The notes: generated by a model from the sequence alone, not told the origin. A stretch of 39,779 nt of DNA from an uncultured Methanobrevibacter sp. (GCA_902774685.1 CACYJH010000014.1:1-39779), one strand, 5' to 3'; positions 1 through 8,255 are shown, counted from the stretch's first letter. Numbers and translations are program-made.

Positions 1-1176
1 GCCTTAAGAATCAACAGCCAAATCAATATTCTTGGTGATTATGATTTAGGCAACATATCCACATTTGTATGGTCTAATGAAGAGTTAAAATTCTATTTGC
101 TTGATGAAAGCTCAAAAGTCATCAAAGATAAGACTATTCTACTCATCAACAATCAATTAGGCCAAAACTATACTTTAAGCAGTGATGAAGATGGATTCTT
201 CAAGTTCAATCTGAATTTGACTCAAGGAACTTACGATTTTGACTTGAAATTCTTAGAGGATGAGTTTTACAGCCAATCCGACTTAAGCTTCATTGTAAAT
301 GTCTTAAGGAAGGATGCTCCAAACATTTCCATTGAAAAGGATTCATTGAATGTTTATGAAACCTTGAACATATTGTTGAAGGACAATGACGGCAATGGGT
401 TAGCAAATAAGCTTTTAAAAATCATCATATCTGACAATAGAGGCAATGAAGAGACCTTATATGCTGAAACCAATGATGAAGGAATTGTTGATTTGACTGA
501 TTTGACTTCTGGAATCTATAATCTGGCTGTCTCATTGGAAAATGATGAGGAGTATAATGACGCTTCATTCAATTCAAACATATCCGTTATGAGAAAGGAA
601 ACTCAAATCATCTACCAGAACATGACTACAACTGCTGTTGATGTTGATACAGATGGAAGGATAGGAAAATATTTCTTCATCACATTGAAAGACAAAGAGG
701 GCAACTTATTAAAAAATAAGCATGTCCAAATAGGATTCAACGGTAATGTTTACGATAGGGATACTGATGAGAACGGTTCTGCAAAACTTCAAATAAACCT
801 TAAGAATGCAGGAACCTATACTTTTGCTGTAGCATACCTTGGCGATGACGAGTACAACGGTTCATTCATTGTTGCAAAGATTGTTGTAAATAAGCAAAAA
901 GCTAGCTTGACCGTACCGGCTAAAACCTACAAGGCAAGTGCTAAGACAAAAACAATCACTGCTACATTCAAGTCTGCAAGCGGTAAGGCAGTAAATGGCA
1001 AGAAGATCACATTCACTGTAAACGGCAAGACTTATACTGCAACAACAGATTCAAATGGAGTTGCAAAAGTTAATGTAAGCTTATCCAAGAAAGGAACCTA
1101 CAGCTTCACTGCCAAGTTTGCAGGAAACAACATGTATGCTGCAATTAGCAAAACCGCTAAAGTAGTCATCAAATAA
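1..1176 (+). CDS. Adhesin-like surface protein, C-terminal part (5' truncated by window)
   Basis: The reading frame is open from base 1, so the true start lies outside the window; the first internal TTG at 97 is not a credible start. The visible 391 residues consist of about four Ig-like repeats of 80-100 residues, each with the alternating pattern of bacterial Ig-like (Big) domains: a 'DxxG.a.l.i.l..aGtY.f.v.y.gd..Y' signature recurs (for example NLKNAGTYTFAVAYLGDDEY). The last domain is Lys/Thr/Ala-rich and ends in KTAKVVIK. Such repeats are typical of the large 'adhesin-like proteins' of Methanobrevibacter, which are exported and thought to bind the cell wall or partner cells. No membrane anchor or sortase motif is seen at the C terminus. 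Substrate unknown. The family call is firm; the binding role is inference. Confidence 0.85.
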   Translation, partial: ALRINSQINILGDYDLGNISTFVWSNEELKFYLLDESSKVIKDKTILLINNQLGQNYTLSSDEDGFFKFNLNLTQGTYDFDLKFLEDEFYSQSDLSFIVNVLRKDAPNISIEKDSLNVYETLNILLKDNDGNGLANKLLKIIISDNRGNEETLYAETNDEGIVDLTDLTSGIYNLAVSLENDEEYNDASFNSNISVMRKETQIIYQNMTTTAVDVDTDGRIGKYFFITLKDKEGNLLKNKHVQIGFNGNVYDRDTDENGSAKLQINLKNAGTYTFAVAYLGDDEYNGSFIVAKIVVNKQKASLTVPAKTYKASAKTKTITATFKSASGKAVNGKKITFTVNGKTYTATTDSNGVAKVNVSLSKKGTYSFTAKFAGNNMYAAISKTAKVVIK

Positions 1177-1191
1177 TATTTCATTAATTTT

Positions 1192-1240
1192 ATAGTTTGA
1201 ATTTAATTTCAAACTATTTTTCTATTTTTTTACTTTTTTC
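1192..1240 (+). terminator. Hairpin plus T-rich terminator after adhesin
   Basis: A 10-bp perfect stem (1192-1201 with 1208-1217, arm ATAGTTTGAA, 6-nt loop) lies 15 bases after the adhesin stop and is followed directly by T-rich runs. The layout resembles a bacterial intrinsic terminator. Confidence 0.6.
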
Positions 1241-1380
1241 TTTTTTTTACTTTTAGCTATTGAAATTACTTTTATCTATTTTTATAATTTTTCAATCTAC
1301 TTAATCAATAATATAAATATTAAAAAAATTAGATATTAATGTAGATTAAAATAATTAATATTGAAATTAATTATTCAATA

Positions 1381-1396
1381 GAGATTTATAAAAAAG
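1381..1396 (+). promoter_or_regulatory. Probable TATA box for dadD
   Basis: The sequence GATTTATAAAAAAG lies about 40 bases upstream of the dadD start, with an AT-rich stretch before it. It matches the archaeal TATA pattern; the transcription start would fall about 25 bases downstream. Confidence 0.4.
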
Positions 1397-1432
1397 AGAT
1401 TAATAAAAATTATCAGACTTTAAGGTGTTTTA

Positions 1433-2761
1433 ATGGAAAGTCAAAATATATTAATTAAAAATGCTACTATATTAAATCCATTAGGAAATGGAAAAACAGA
1501 AGAAAAAAATGCAGATGTTTTAATCATTGATGATAAGATTGCAGAAATCAACGAGTCAATCGATGAGTCAAATGCGGAAAAGGTAATTGATGCAAGCGAT
1601 AAGATATTGATGCCTGGACTTGTCAACACTCACACTCACATTTCAATGTCACTTCTTAGAGGCATTGCCGATGATTTGGAATTGGACACTTGGTTGAATG
1701 ACCACATCTGGCCTATGGAAGCACACCTCAATAGGGAGTACTGTTACATAGGTGCACTTCTTGGTGCAGCTGAAATGATCAAGAGTGGTACCACAACATT
1801 TTCAGACATGTACTTCTATATGGATGGTGTCGCTCAAGCAGTTGAAGAAATTGGTATGAGGGCAGTCTTGTCATATGGTATGATCGATTTCGGCATTGAG
1901 GAAAAACGTGAAAATGAGTTCAAGGAAAATATATCTTTAATAAAAAATCACAACAATACTGCGGATGGAAGAATCACCACAATGTTCGGTCCACACTCAA
2001 TTTATACCACTTCAAGTGAGCTTCTTGAGAGGGTCAGAAAGGAAGCTGATAAGCATCAAGTTGGTATCCACATTCATATGAATGAAACCATGAAGGAAAT
2101 TAATGACTGTAAGGAGAACCATCAAAATAAAAGACCGTTTGAGTATTTAAATGACTTGGGTATATTGAATAGTGATATTGTTGCTGCTCACTGTGTATGG
2201 TTAGACCAAAATGAGATAGATTTGATTAAAAAGTATGATGTCAAGGTTTCACACAACCCATGCAGTAACATGAAACTTGCATCAGGTGCATCACCTATAG
2301 GTGAATTATTGAAACAAAATATTTGTGTCGGACTTGGTACTGATGGTGCATCAAGCAACAACAATCTTGACATGTTCGATGAGATGAAATTTGCAGCATT
2401 ACTTCAAAAGGTTTCCACACTCAATCCAAAACTCGCTACTGCAGATGAAGTGATAAACATGGCAACATATAATGGTGCAAATGCATTAGGCATTGATGCG
2501 GGGTCAATCGAAGTTGGCAAGAAGGCAGATCTTATTCTTGTTGACACCAATCACCCTAACATGACTCCTATGAGCAATGCACTTTCATCCAACCTTGTAT
2601 ATTCTGCTAATGGTTCCAATGTTGACACTACCATTTGTAATGGTAAAATATTGATGGAGAATAGAAAATTACTCACTGTTGATGAAGGCCATATCTTATC
2701 TGAGGCAAAAAGAGCTATTGCAGAAATGAAAGAATTAAGAGAATCAGAATCTGAGGAATAG
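1433..2761 (+). CDS. dadD: 5'-deoxyadenosine / S-adenosylhomocysteine / MTA deaminase (amidohydrolase)
   Basis: This 442-aa amidohydrolase has the metal motif VNTHTHISM (His67, His69), a second His cluster HIHMNE near residue 212, the catalytic AAHCVW region near 245 and the metal-binding Asp in GTDGASSNN near 304. These are the hallmarks of the MTA/SAH deaminase branch (TrzN/DadD). In methanogens this enzyme deaminates 5'-deoxyadenosine and related nucleosides left by radical-SAM and methyl-transfer chemistry, as first step of purine and methionine salvage. The length is normal for the family. The start is supported by AAGGTG 8 bases upstream. It is a single gene with its own TATA box and terminator hairpin. 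Substrate preference among deoxyadenosine, SAH and MTA cannot be read from sequence. Confidence 0.88.
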   Translation: MESQNILIKNATILNPLGNGKTEEKNADVLIIDDKIAEINESIDESNAEKVIDASDKILMPGLVNTHTHISMSLLRGIADDLELDTWLNDHIWPMEAHLNREYCYIGALLGAAEMIKSGTTTFSDMYFYMDGVAQAVEEIGMRAVLSYGMIDFGIEEKRENEFKENISLIKNHNNTADGRITTMFGPHSIYTTSSELLERVRKEADKHQVGIHIHMNETMKEINDCKENHQNKRPFEYLNDLGILNSDIVAAHCVWLDQNEIDLIKKYDVKVSHNPCSNMKLASGASPIGELLKQNICVGLGTDGASSNNNLDMFDEMKFAALLQKVSTLNPKLATADEVINMATYNGANALGIDAGSIEVGKKADLILVDTNHPNMTPMSNALSSNLVYSANGSNVDTTICNGKILMENRKLLTVDEGHILSEAKRAIAEMKELRESESEE

Positions 2762-2790
2762 GCAATTTTTTCTATTCCTATTATTTTTTT
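2754..2790 (+). terminator. Terminator hairpin overlapping dadD stop codon
   Basis: An 8-bp perfect stem (AGGAATAG 2754-2761, CTATTCCT 2772-2779) contains the dadD stop codon in its left arm. A T7 run follows at 2784-2790. Confidence 0.55.
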
Positions 2791-2836
2791 AATTCTTAAA
2801 TTTATTTTATATTTTACGAACTATTTTGAGTTTTAT

Positions 2837-2872
2837 AAAAAAAAGAAAATGAATAATTTTTTATCCATTTTC
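2837..2872 (-). terminator. Hairpin plus U8 terminator of the flavodoxin gene
   Basis: Reading the minus strand, the stem GAAAATG/CATTTTC (2866-2872 with 2845-2851) lies 11 bases after the flavodoxin stop and is followed by eight T residues (2844-2837). Confidence 0.6.
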
Positions 2873-2883
2873 ATTTAGAATAT

Positions 2884-3348
2884 TTATTCATTTACCCAAT
2901 TGATAATTTCATCATCAGATTCTCTGCCGTATAATCTTTTTCCTGGTTTCCAATTAGCTTCTGGATAAGCATTCTTCAAGTCGTTTTCACAACCGCTGAT
3001 TCCAGTTCCACCAGAGGTACAGAAAGCTATTGCAGTTTTTCCAGTTATGTCAATGCTTTCAATGAAAGTGTTTATGATAGTTGGAGCAGTGTACCACCAT
3101 ACTGGAAAACCGATGAGAATTGTGTCATATTCAGCGACATCAATTGTTTCCTTAATTGGAGGTCTGAATGATTTGTCATTCATTTCAATGGTAGATCTGC
3201 TTGTTTTGTCCATATAATCCAAGTCTGCTGCGGTATATGGGGTTTCAGGAGCAATTTCAAAGATGTCTGCATCAAGTGCTTTTGCCACTTTTTCTGCCAC
3301 TCTTTTGGTTACTCCGCTTGCTGAGAAATAAGTTACTAAAGTTGCCAT
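2884..3348 (-). CDS. Flavodoxin-family protein
   Basis: This 154-aa protein is a short flavodoxin fold. The N-terminal beta strand and phosphate-binding loop read TLVTYFSASGVTKRVAE (residues 3-19), and the FMN-stacking loop IGFPVWWYTAPT lies near 83-94, followed by AIAFCTSGGTGISG in the 110-120 region. These are features of the FldA/flavodoxin_4 group, soluble one- or two-electron carriers or small FMN-dependent quinone or iron reductases. The start ATG has GGTGAT 6 bases upstream. It lies downstream of and on the same strand as the aldo/keto reductase, about 95 bases apart, so the two may be co-transcribed; both are redox proteins. The partner enzyme is unknown. Confidence 0.85.
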   Translation of the reverse strand: MATLVTYFSASGVTKRVAEKVAKALDADIFEIAPETPYTAADLDYMDKTSRSTIEMNDKSFRPPIKETIDVAEYDTILIGFPVWWYTAPTIINTFIESIDITGKTAIAFCTSGGTGISGCENDLKNAYPEANWKPGKRLYGRESDDEIINWVNE

Positions 3349-3443
3349 TTTATCACCATTTAGTTTAATTTTTTATCTTTTTTATTTTTTTATCTTTTAT
3401 CTTGTTTAATCATATCAAAAATTGATTTATTATATAATTAAAA

Positions 3444-4550
3444 TTATTCAAATGTATCTACAACATCTTTTAGAAGTGTTGGAATGTCTAATTTTTGGGT
3501 ACAGATTGCCATGCAGGATTCACATTCTGTGCATGCGGATGCCGGTGCATTTGCAGCTGCAGTTGTTCCATAGATTGCATGCAATGAAGGAAGTGAATAC
3601 ATCTTTTCACTGTTGTACAATTCAAAGAAATCAGGTATAGGGATTCCTGCAGGACATTCCTTTAGGCAATATCCGCAGTAACTGCAGTCTATTGCAATGA
3701 GTTCCTTGATTTCATTTGCCATTGAAAGCACGAATTCATTTTCCTCTTCACTCATAGCTTCAAATGGCTTGAAGACTTTACAGTTCTCTTTCATCTGTTC
3801 GAGGTTTCCTACACCACTTAAAACAACTTTGACGTTTTCATGGCTTCCTGCAAATCTTAATGCCGCTTCAACAAGGGTCATGCCCTCTTTTTCGAATTTT
3901 TCTTTAATGTCGTCAGGCAAATTGAATAATGTTCCACCTTTTATAGGTTCCATTACAATTACTTCCTTGCCGTATTTTTCGCAGATTTCATAATTCTTTC
4001 TGGATTCGGTAAGTTTGCTTTCCCAATCGAGATAGTTCAATTGAAGCTGCACCACTTCGATTATATCTCCATATTTTTCAAGGATTTCTTCAAGCAAATC
4101 AGATCTGTCATGGTAACTGATGCCGATTTTCTTAGCTATTCCTTCCTCTTTCATTTTCTTAATGTATTCGAAGCTGTTGCAGTTTTCAGCTATTTGAAGG
4201 AAGGACTCATTGATGTTGTGGATAAGCAACACATCAAAGAAATCTGTTCCTAACCTTTCAAGCATGATGTCCACAAATTTTTGGTTATCCTCTTCACTTG
4301 TTAAAGCCCATGTAGGTATCTTGTCAGCTATCTTAAAGGATTCTCTTGGATATCTTTCTACAAGCCCAATCTTTAATGCAGCTTCAGATGCTCCATTGTG
4401 GTATGCGTAAGAGGTGTCAAAGTAGTTGAACCCTTGGTCCATGTAATAGTCAATCATTTCTGTAACATCATCGTAATTTATGGAACTTGGATTGTTTTCA
4501 TCTTCCAAATCCAATCTCATAGCTCCAAATCCAAACATAACATCGCTCAT
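3444..4550 (-). CDS. Aldo/keto reductase with C-terminal 4Fe-4S ferredoxin domain
   Basis: The first ~280 residues form an aldo/keto reductase barrel (start MSDVMFGFGAMRL; Tyr in NYFDTSYAYHNG near residue 45; LIHNIN strand near 115). The tail carries CSYCGYCLKECP and, about 45 residues on, CTECESCMAIC, which could bind two 4Fe-4S clusters. This fusion is common in anaerobes and methanogens as 'aldo/keto reductase, 4Fe-4S'; its physiological substrate is not known. A longer reading frame begins with GTG at 4559, but that GTG is part of the Shine-Dalgarno GGTGA, so the ATG at 4550 (368 aa) is preferred. It is divergent from the MarR-type regulator, which is a likely local controller. Confidence 0.87.
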   Translation of the reverse strand: MSDVMFGFGAMRLDLEDENNPSSINYDDVTEMIDYYMDQGFNYFDTSYAYHNGASEAALKIGLVERYPRESFKIADKIPTWALTSEEDNQKFVDIMLERLGTDFFDVLLIHNINESFLQIAENCNSFEYIKKMKEEGIAKKIGISYHDRSDLLEEILEKYGDIIEVVQLQLNYLDWESKLTESRKNYEICEKYGKEVIVMEPIKGGTLFNLPDDIKEKFEKEGMTLVEAALRFAGSHENVKVVLSGVGNLEQMKENCKVFKPFEAMSEEENEFVLSMANEIKELIAIDCSYCGYCLKECPAGIPIPDFFELYNSEKMYSLPSLHAIYGTTAAANAPASACTECESCMAICTQKLDIPTLLKDVVDTFE

Positions 4551-4664
4551 AATTGTCACCTAATTGTATTAAATCAATGAATATAAAGATAGTATAAATA
4601 TTTAAATTATTAAAATATTTTAAATTATTTTTAAAAATATTATATTTGATATAATATATAAATC

Positions 4665-4677
4665 TTTCCTAAGGAAA
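4665..4677. promoter_or_regulatory. Candidate operator between divergent aldo/keto reductase and marR
   Basis: TTTCCT-A-AGGAAA is a perfect 6-bp inverted repeat with a single central base, standing out in a very AT-rich 216-base divergent promoter gap. It lies between the likely TATA elements of both genes (about 4591-4604 on minus, TTTATATAAAG at 4723-4733 on plus). MarR proteins commonly bind short palindromes in such gaps. Binding is inference only. Confidence 0.35.
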
Positions 4678-4766
4678 CAGTTATCTAATGAAAATATTTA
4701 AATAGATTGAATAATATAGTTTATATAAAGATAAAAAGAGTTTTAGTGTTTTGAATTGGTGTAAAT

Positions 4767-5222
4767 ATGGAATTGCCTAATCAGTTTATTAATGAAAATC
4801 CTGAAGATATTAGAATTTATCACTTTGTAGAGGAATTAGTAGCAAGCTTTAAAAATTACATTGATGATGAATTTGTAGATGAAGACATCAGCTTAGTTGA
4901 ACTTCCTTTTTTACTCAGAATAAGGTTTTCCACTGAAGGAACTCAAAAGGAATTGGTGAATCTATTCAAGGTCAGTGATGGTTACACTGCAAAGCTATTA
5001 AGGCGTTTTGAATTGGCAGGCCTTATTAAAAGAATCGAGGATCCTTCTAATAGACGTAGAAAATTAGTTAAATTAACTGATAAAGGCATAAAAAGAACTG
5101 ATAAGATATTAAAGTACATTGATTACTGGGAAGATACAGTAATGGATGGAATCGATGAGGATGAGAGGAAAGTCTTGAAAAAATCCTTATTGAAGTTGGT
5201 TCTTAACACTCAAAAGCTTTAA
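4767..5222 (+). CDS. MarR-family transcriptional regulator
   Basis: This 151-aa protein has the MarR winged-helix layout: N-terminal dimerisation helices (1-45), a helix-turn-helix around residues 60-90 (TQKELVNLFKVSDGYTAKLLRRFELAGLI) given here as its end motifs, and the wing DPSNRRRKLVKLTDKG near 96-111, then a C-terminal dimer helix. Such proteins usually repress a neighbouring operon and release DNA on binding a small ligand or on oxidation. The start ATG has GGTG 7 bases upstream. It is transcribed away from the aldo/keto reductase-flavodoxin pair, which suggests that it controls those redox genes and itself. No cysteine is present, so direct thiol sensing is unlikely. Confidence 0.88.
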   Translation: MELPNQFINENPEDIRIYHFVEELVASFKNYIDDEFVDEDISLVELPFLLRIRFSTEGTQKELVNLFKVSDGYTAKLLRRFELAGLIKRIEDPSNRRRKLVKLTDKGIKRTDKILKYIDYWEDTVMDGIDEDERKVLKKSLLKLVLNTQKL

Positions 5223-5298
5223 ACTCCTTTTTCTATTTTTTTTAAAACAAGTTTTTACATAAATAATTTTATATGCTACGAACTATTTTTTCCAAGAT

Positions 5299-5322
5299 AA
5301 AAAAAGTGGAGTCAAACTCCAC
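5299..5322 (-). terminator. Intrinsic-like terminator of tfrA
   Basis: On the minus strand GTGGAGT-TTG-ACTCCAC (5322-5306, 7-bp stem, 3-nt loop) is followed at once by seven T residues (5305-5299). It lies 44 bases after the tfrA stop and could serve the converging marR as well. Confidence 0.7.
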
Positions 5323-5365
5323 AAAAATTAGAATAAAAGATATTGATAAAAATTAGTTAATTTTA

Positions 5366-7024
5366 CTAACGTTTAGCAAATCTGATTTTATTCGGTCCCA
5401 TGACGATGCTCTTTTTCCAAAGCTCATCGTTAGTTTCTGGGAAATCTTCTCTGAAATGTGCTCCTCTACTTTCTCTTCTAAGTATAGCTGATTTAACAAT
5501 CAATATGCAGATTTCAACCATATTGATCACTTCAAGGGCAGTAAGCAATGATTCATTGAATTGGGTTCTCTCATCAACATTGAGGTCATTCAATTCATCC
5601 TTCATTTCAAGAAGTCTTTCAAGAGCGGACTTTAGGTTTTGCTCATTTCTTACAATTGACACTTTCTCCCACATCAATTGCTGGATTTCCTTCTTCATAG
5701 CTATTGGATCAATGGAACCTTCCTTCATCAATGATTCGATTCTATTCTTTTCTTCTTCAACAGCTGTGAAATTGTATTGCATTGCAGTCATGTCACATGC
5801 AAGGGCAGCTGCAAATCCTGCTCTTTTACCGAATACTTGGGTGTCTGCAAGTGCATTTCCACCGAGACGGTTAGCACCGTGAACTCCTCCACAGACTTCA
5901 CCGCAGGCAAATAGGTTCTCAACAGTGGATTGCCCATCCTCATTGATTCTGACACCGCCCATATGATGGTGTGCAGTAGGTGCCACTTCCATCGGTTCGG
6001 TTTTGATGTCCACACCAATGTCTTCAAATTGAAGCACCATGGTTTCAAGCTTTTCATCAATCAAGTCTGGGTCGAGGTGGCTTACATCAAGGTAAACTCC
6101 GCCATGTTCGGTTCCTCTTCCTTCCATGATCTCATTATAGATTGACCTTGCAACAACGTCACGGGTAGCAAGTTCCATACGGTCATCGTATCTGCCCATG
6201 AACCTTTCCCCTTCGCTGTTTATGAGTCTTCCGCCTTCAGCCCTTACCGCTTCAGTTACAAGAACTCCTTTTCTTGAATCCGGATAAACCATACCAGTTG
6301 GATGGAACTGTATCTCTTCCATATCAATCAGGTCTGCACCGACATTCCATGCAAGTGCAAATCCATCCCCATTCTTTTGGGTTGTATTTGATGTTACAGG
6401 GAACAATTGGCCGGATCCTCCAGTTGCAAGAACAACAGCTTTAGCTTGGAAATAGATGATGTCATTGTTCTTCAAGTCAAGTCCAACTGCACCAATCACT
6501 TTTGAAAGGATATTGTTTGAGTCATCCTTGATAAGTGCTGTAATCATCACTTCATCAACGGTTTTTATGTCACGTTTGATGATTTCTTCCTTAAGTGCAG
6601 TCATGATTTCATGGCCGGTTCTGTCTCCTTGGAAACAGGTTCTTCTATATGTCTGGCCACCGAACGGCCTTTGATTCAATTCACCTGATTCCTGTCTGTC
6701 AAAGAGAGCTCCATACTCTTCCAAGTCATGGAGCCTATCAGGAGATTCATTGATTAGAATGTCTACTAATTTAGGGTCATTAAGGTAGCTACCACCTTTT
6801 AAGGTGTCTTTTATATGTGCTTCTACACTATCTTCCGGGTCCACAAGTCCAAGTGCAGCATTGTATCCACCTTCAGCCATTCCAGTACAACCTGATCTGA
6901 ATGACAATCCTTTTGAAACAATCAATGCTTCCTTTCCTTGATTGGACACTTCAATTGCTGCTCTACAGCCTGCACCACCAGAACCTATAATCAATACATC
7001 AGTTGTGATAGTTTTAATCTCCAT
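5366..7024 (-). CDS. tfrA: Thiol:fumarate reductase subunit A (fumarate reductase flavoprotein)
   Basis: This 552-aa flavoprotein has the N-terminal dinucleotide fold VLIIGSGGAGCRAA (residues 10-23), the FAD-contact SGCTGMAEGGYNAALG near 43-58, the active-site FHPTGM near 240, HHHMGG near 351, the FAD motif ENLFACGEVCGGVHGANRLG near 367-386 and a C-terminal helical domain with RESRGAHFREDFP. In methanogens TfrAB reduces fumarate with coenzymes M and B as electron donors, yielding succinate for an incomplete reductive TCA route and the heterodisulfide. Subunit B (iron-sulfur, CCG domains) is not in this window. The start has GGGAG upstream. It follows ribB on the same strand after 96 bases, possibly with a promoter of its own. 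The alternative, a succinate dehydrogenase or L-aspartate oxidase flavoprotein, is less likely in this genus. Confidence 0.85.
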   Translation of the reverse strand: MEIKTITTDVLIIGSGGAGCRAAIEVSNQGKEALIVSKGLSFRSGCTGMAEGGYNAALGLVDPEDSVEAHIKDTLKGGSYLNDPKLVDILINESPDRLHDLEEYGALFDRQESGELNQRPFGGQTYRRTCFQGDRTGHEIMTALKEEIIKRDIKTVDEVMITALIKDDSNNILSKVIGAVGLDLKNNDIIYFQAKAVVLATGGSGQLFPVTSNTTQKNGDGFALAWNVGADLIDMEEIQFHPTGMVYPDSRKGVLVTEAVRAEGGRLINSEGERFMGRYDDRMELATRDVVARSIYNEIMEGRGTEHGGVYLDVSHLDPDLIDEKLETMVLQFEDIGVDIKTEPMEVAPTAHHHMGGVRINEDGQSTVENLFACGEVCGGVHGANRLGGNALADTQVFGKRAGFAAALACDMTAMQYNFTAVEEEKNRIESLMKEGSIDPIAMKKEIQQLMWEKVSIVRNEQNLKSALERLLEMKDELNDLNVDERTQFNESLLTALEVINMVEICILIVKSAILRRESRGAHFREDFPETNDELWKKSIVMGPNKIRFAKR

Positions 7025-7120
7025 AATCTCCCTTCTTTAGTTTTTTAATCATTTAAGCTAGATTTTTAAATATAGCTTTTAATAGCTATTTTTTTAAATT
7101 AAATAGTTTTTACTAAATTA

Positions 7121-7762
7121 TTATAAGTTGTTTTCTTTACGATATTGTATAATATCTTCAATTGTTACAACAGGCATGTCATGCTCTTTTGAGAACTCAA
7201 TTACATCTGGCATTCTTGCCATAGTTCCATTTGGCAATGTGATTTCACATAATACTCCAGCAGGATTAAGACCAGCAAGTCTCATCAAGTCGATGGTCGC
7301 TTCAGTGTGTCCATCTCTTTCAAGCACTCCTCCTTCTTTAGCTCTAAGAGGGAATACGTGACCTGGGTGGTTTAAATCGCTTGGTTTTGCATCTGGATTT
7401 GATGCAGCCTTAACGGTTTTTACTCTGTCTGCTGCAGATACGCCAGTGGTTACACCTTCTGCTGCTTCAATTGTTATTGTAAATCCAGTACCATAGGTAC
7501 TTGTATTGTTTTCTACCATTAAAGGAAGTTCCAATTCATCTGCCTTATCAGGGGTTAAGCATAAGCAAACGATTCCACTTCCTTCTCTTATGAGAAGTGC
7601 CATTTGCTCTTCAGTCAAGTGTTCTGATGAAAAGATCATATCTCCTTCGTTTTCTCTGTCTTCATCATCAGTTACAATGACTCCATTACCTGATTTTATA
7701 GCATCCAATGCTATTTCCACTCTTTCTTGAGGACTTCCTTTTAAACTTTCTTCATGATTCAT
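7121..7762 (-). CDS. ribB: 3,4-dihydroxy-2-butanone 4-phosphate synthase
   Basis: This 213-aa monofunctional RibB converts ribulose 5-phosphate to 3,4-dihydroxy-2-butanone 4-phosphate plus formate, the four-carbon donor for the lumazine ring of riboflavin (and of the F420/FAD cofactor supply). Diagnostic segments are [17 protein letters not shown] (residues 29-45; acidic metal-binding loop), the TTGVSAADR loop near 105 and [20 protein letters not shown] near 132-151 with RDGHTEA. No GTP cyclohydrolase II domain is fused, as usual in archaea. The ATG has AAGGAG 7 bases upstream. A 160-base leader preceded by an FMN riboswitch lies upstream, so expression is expected to fall when FMN is abundant. 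tfrA follows on the same strand. Confidence 0.95.
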   Translation of the reverse strand: MNHEESLKGSPQERVEIALDAIKSGNGVIVTDDEDRENEGDMIFSSEHLTEEQMALLIREGSGIVCLCLTPDKADELELPLMVENNTSTYGTGFTITIEAAEGVTTGVSAADRVKTVKAASNPDAKPSDLNHPGHVFPLRAKEGGVLERDGHTEATIDLMRLAGLNPAGVLCEITLPNGTMARMPDVIEFSKEHDMPVVTIEDIIQYRKENNL

Positions 7763-7800
7763 AGTAAAGCTCCTTAGTTGTTTAAAATAAAAGTTTTCTA

Positions 7801-7897
7801 ATTCTAGTTACTAGAATCAGGGCAAAAAAAGGATATTTATTTTTAAGTAAATTAATTTTATTTAGATTTTAGTTATCCTCTATAATCAAACATAGAG
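7801..7897 (-). promoter_or_regulatory. Probable expression platform of the ribB FMN riboswitch
   Basis: Between the aptamer and the ribB ribosome binding site, in transcript order: a 6-bp hairpin (7892-7897 with 7878-7883), a U7 run (7830-7824, in TCCTTTTTTTGCC), and a 7-bp hairpin with a 3-nt loop (7811-7817 with 7801-7807, arm ATTCTAG). The U7 run in a leader suggests that control acts by archaeal U-tract termination, but which fold FMN favours cannot be decided here. Confidence 0.4.
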
Positions 7898-7926
7898 TTA
7901 TCTAGACATATTTACTTTAAACTCAT

Positions 7927-8067
7927 ATTCTCTTCCATCCGGACTATCACCGTCGGTTTTGGACTTTCACCAAATCAACACAATTGTGCTCGTGGACTTA
8001 TCATTTTAAAATAAATTTTTGCACTAATGAATCACCACCGGTGGAGAATTTCACTCCGCCCTGAGAA
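7927..8067 (-). promoter_or_regulatory. FMN riboswitch (RFN element)
   Basis: Read on the minus strand from 8067 the sequence matches the RFN aptamer in order: P1 5' arm ATTCTC, AGGGCGGAGTGAAATTC, CCACCGGTGGTGAT, a variable insert, GTCCACGAGC, GATTTGGTGAAAGTCC, AAAACCGACGGTGATAGTC and CGGATGGAAGAGAAT closing P1 (6 bp). These are the nearly invariant blocks of the class, including the ACCGG/CCGACGGT and AGTCCGGATG junction strands. It sits 164 bases upstream of ribB on the same strand, the expected target. Reported FMN riboswitches are overwhelmingly bacterial, so an archaeal copy is notable. Confidence 0.95.
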
Positions 8068-8070
8068 TTG

Positions 8071-8255
8071 TATATTAAAATATATTGTTAGTGATTAAAA
8101 TACTTTTTTATATATAAAGATAAATTTTGGTTTTTTATAAAAAATAACAATGTATTTATTTAAAGAATAATGTAGATTTATTAATATAATTCTTTTAATA
8201 AAATTTTTTTAATTTTTTTATAAATTAAATCTTATTAATAAAAATACTGTCTTTT
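8071..8255. other. AT-rich gap between riboswitch promoter and membrane gene pair
   Basis: Apart from the TATA element for the ribB transcript, this stretch is almost pure A/T and shows no open frame with a ribosome binding site. The 3' end of the upstream minus-strand membrane gene lies at 8256, so its U-rich termination signal probably falls here (several T runs on the minus strand). Confidence 0.4.
8104..8119 (-). promoter_or_regulatory. Probable TATA box for the riboswitch-ribB transcript
   Basis: On the minus strand CTTTATATATAAAAAA lies about 40 bases before the riboswitch P1 stem. Initiation about 25 bases downstream would place the start a few bases ahead of the aptamer, as expected. 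Confidence 0.5.

Noticed and set aside
5400..5882. 160-codon plus-strand frame opposite tfrA
   Set aside because: The opposite strand codes conserved tfrA motifs; the frame is Ser/Phe-rich and has no ribosome binding site.
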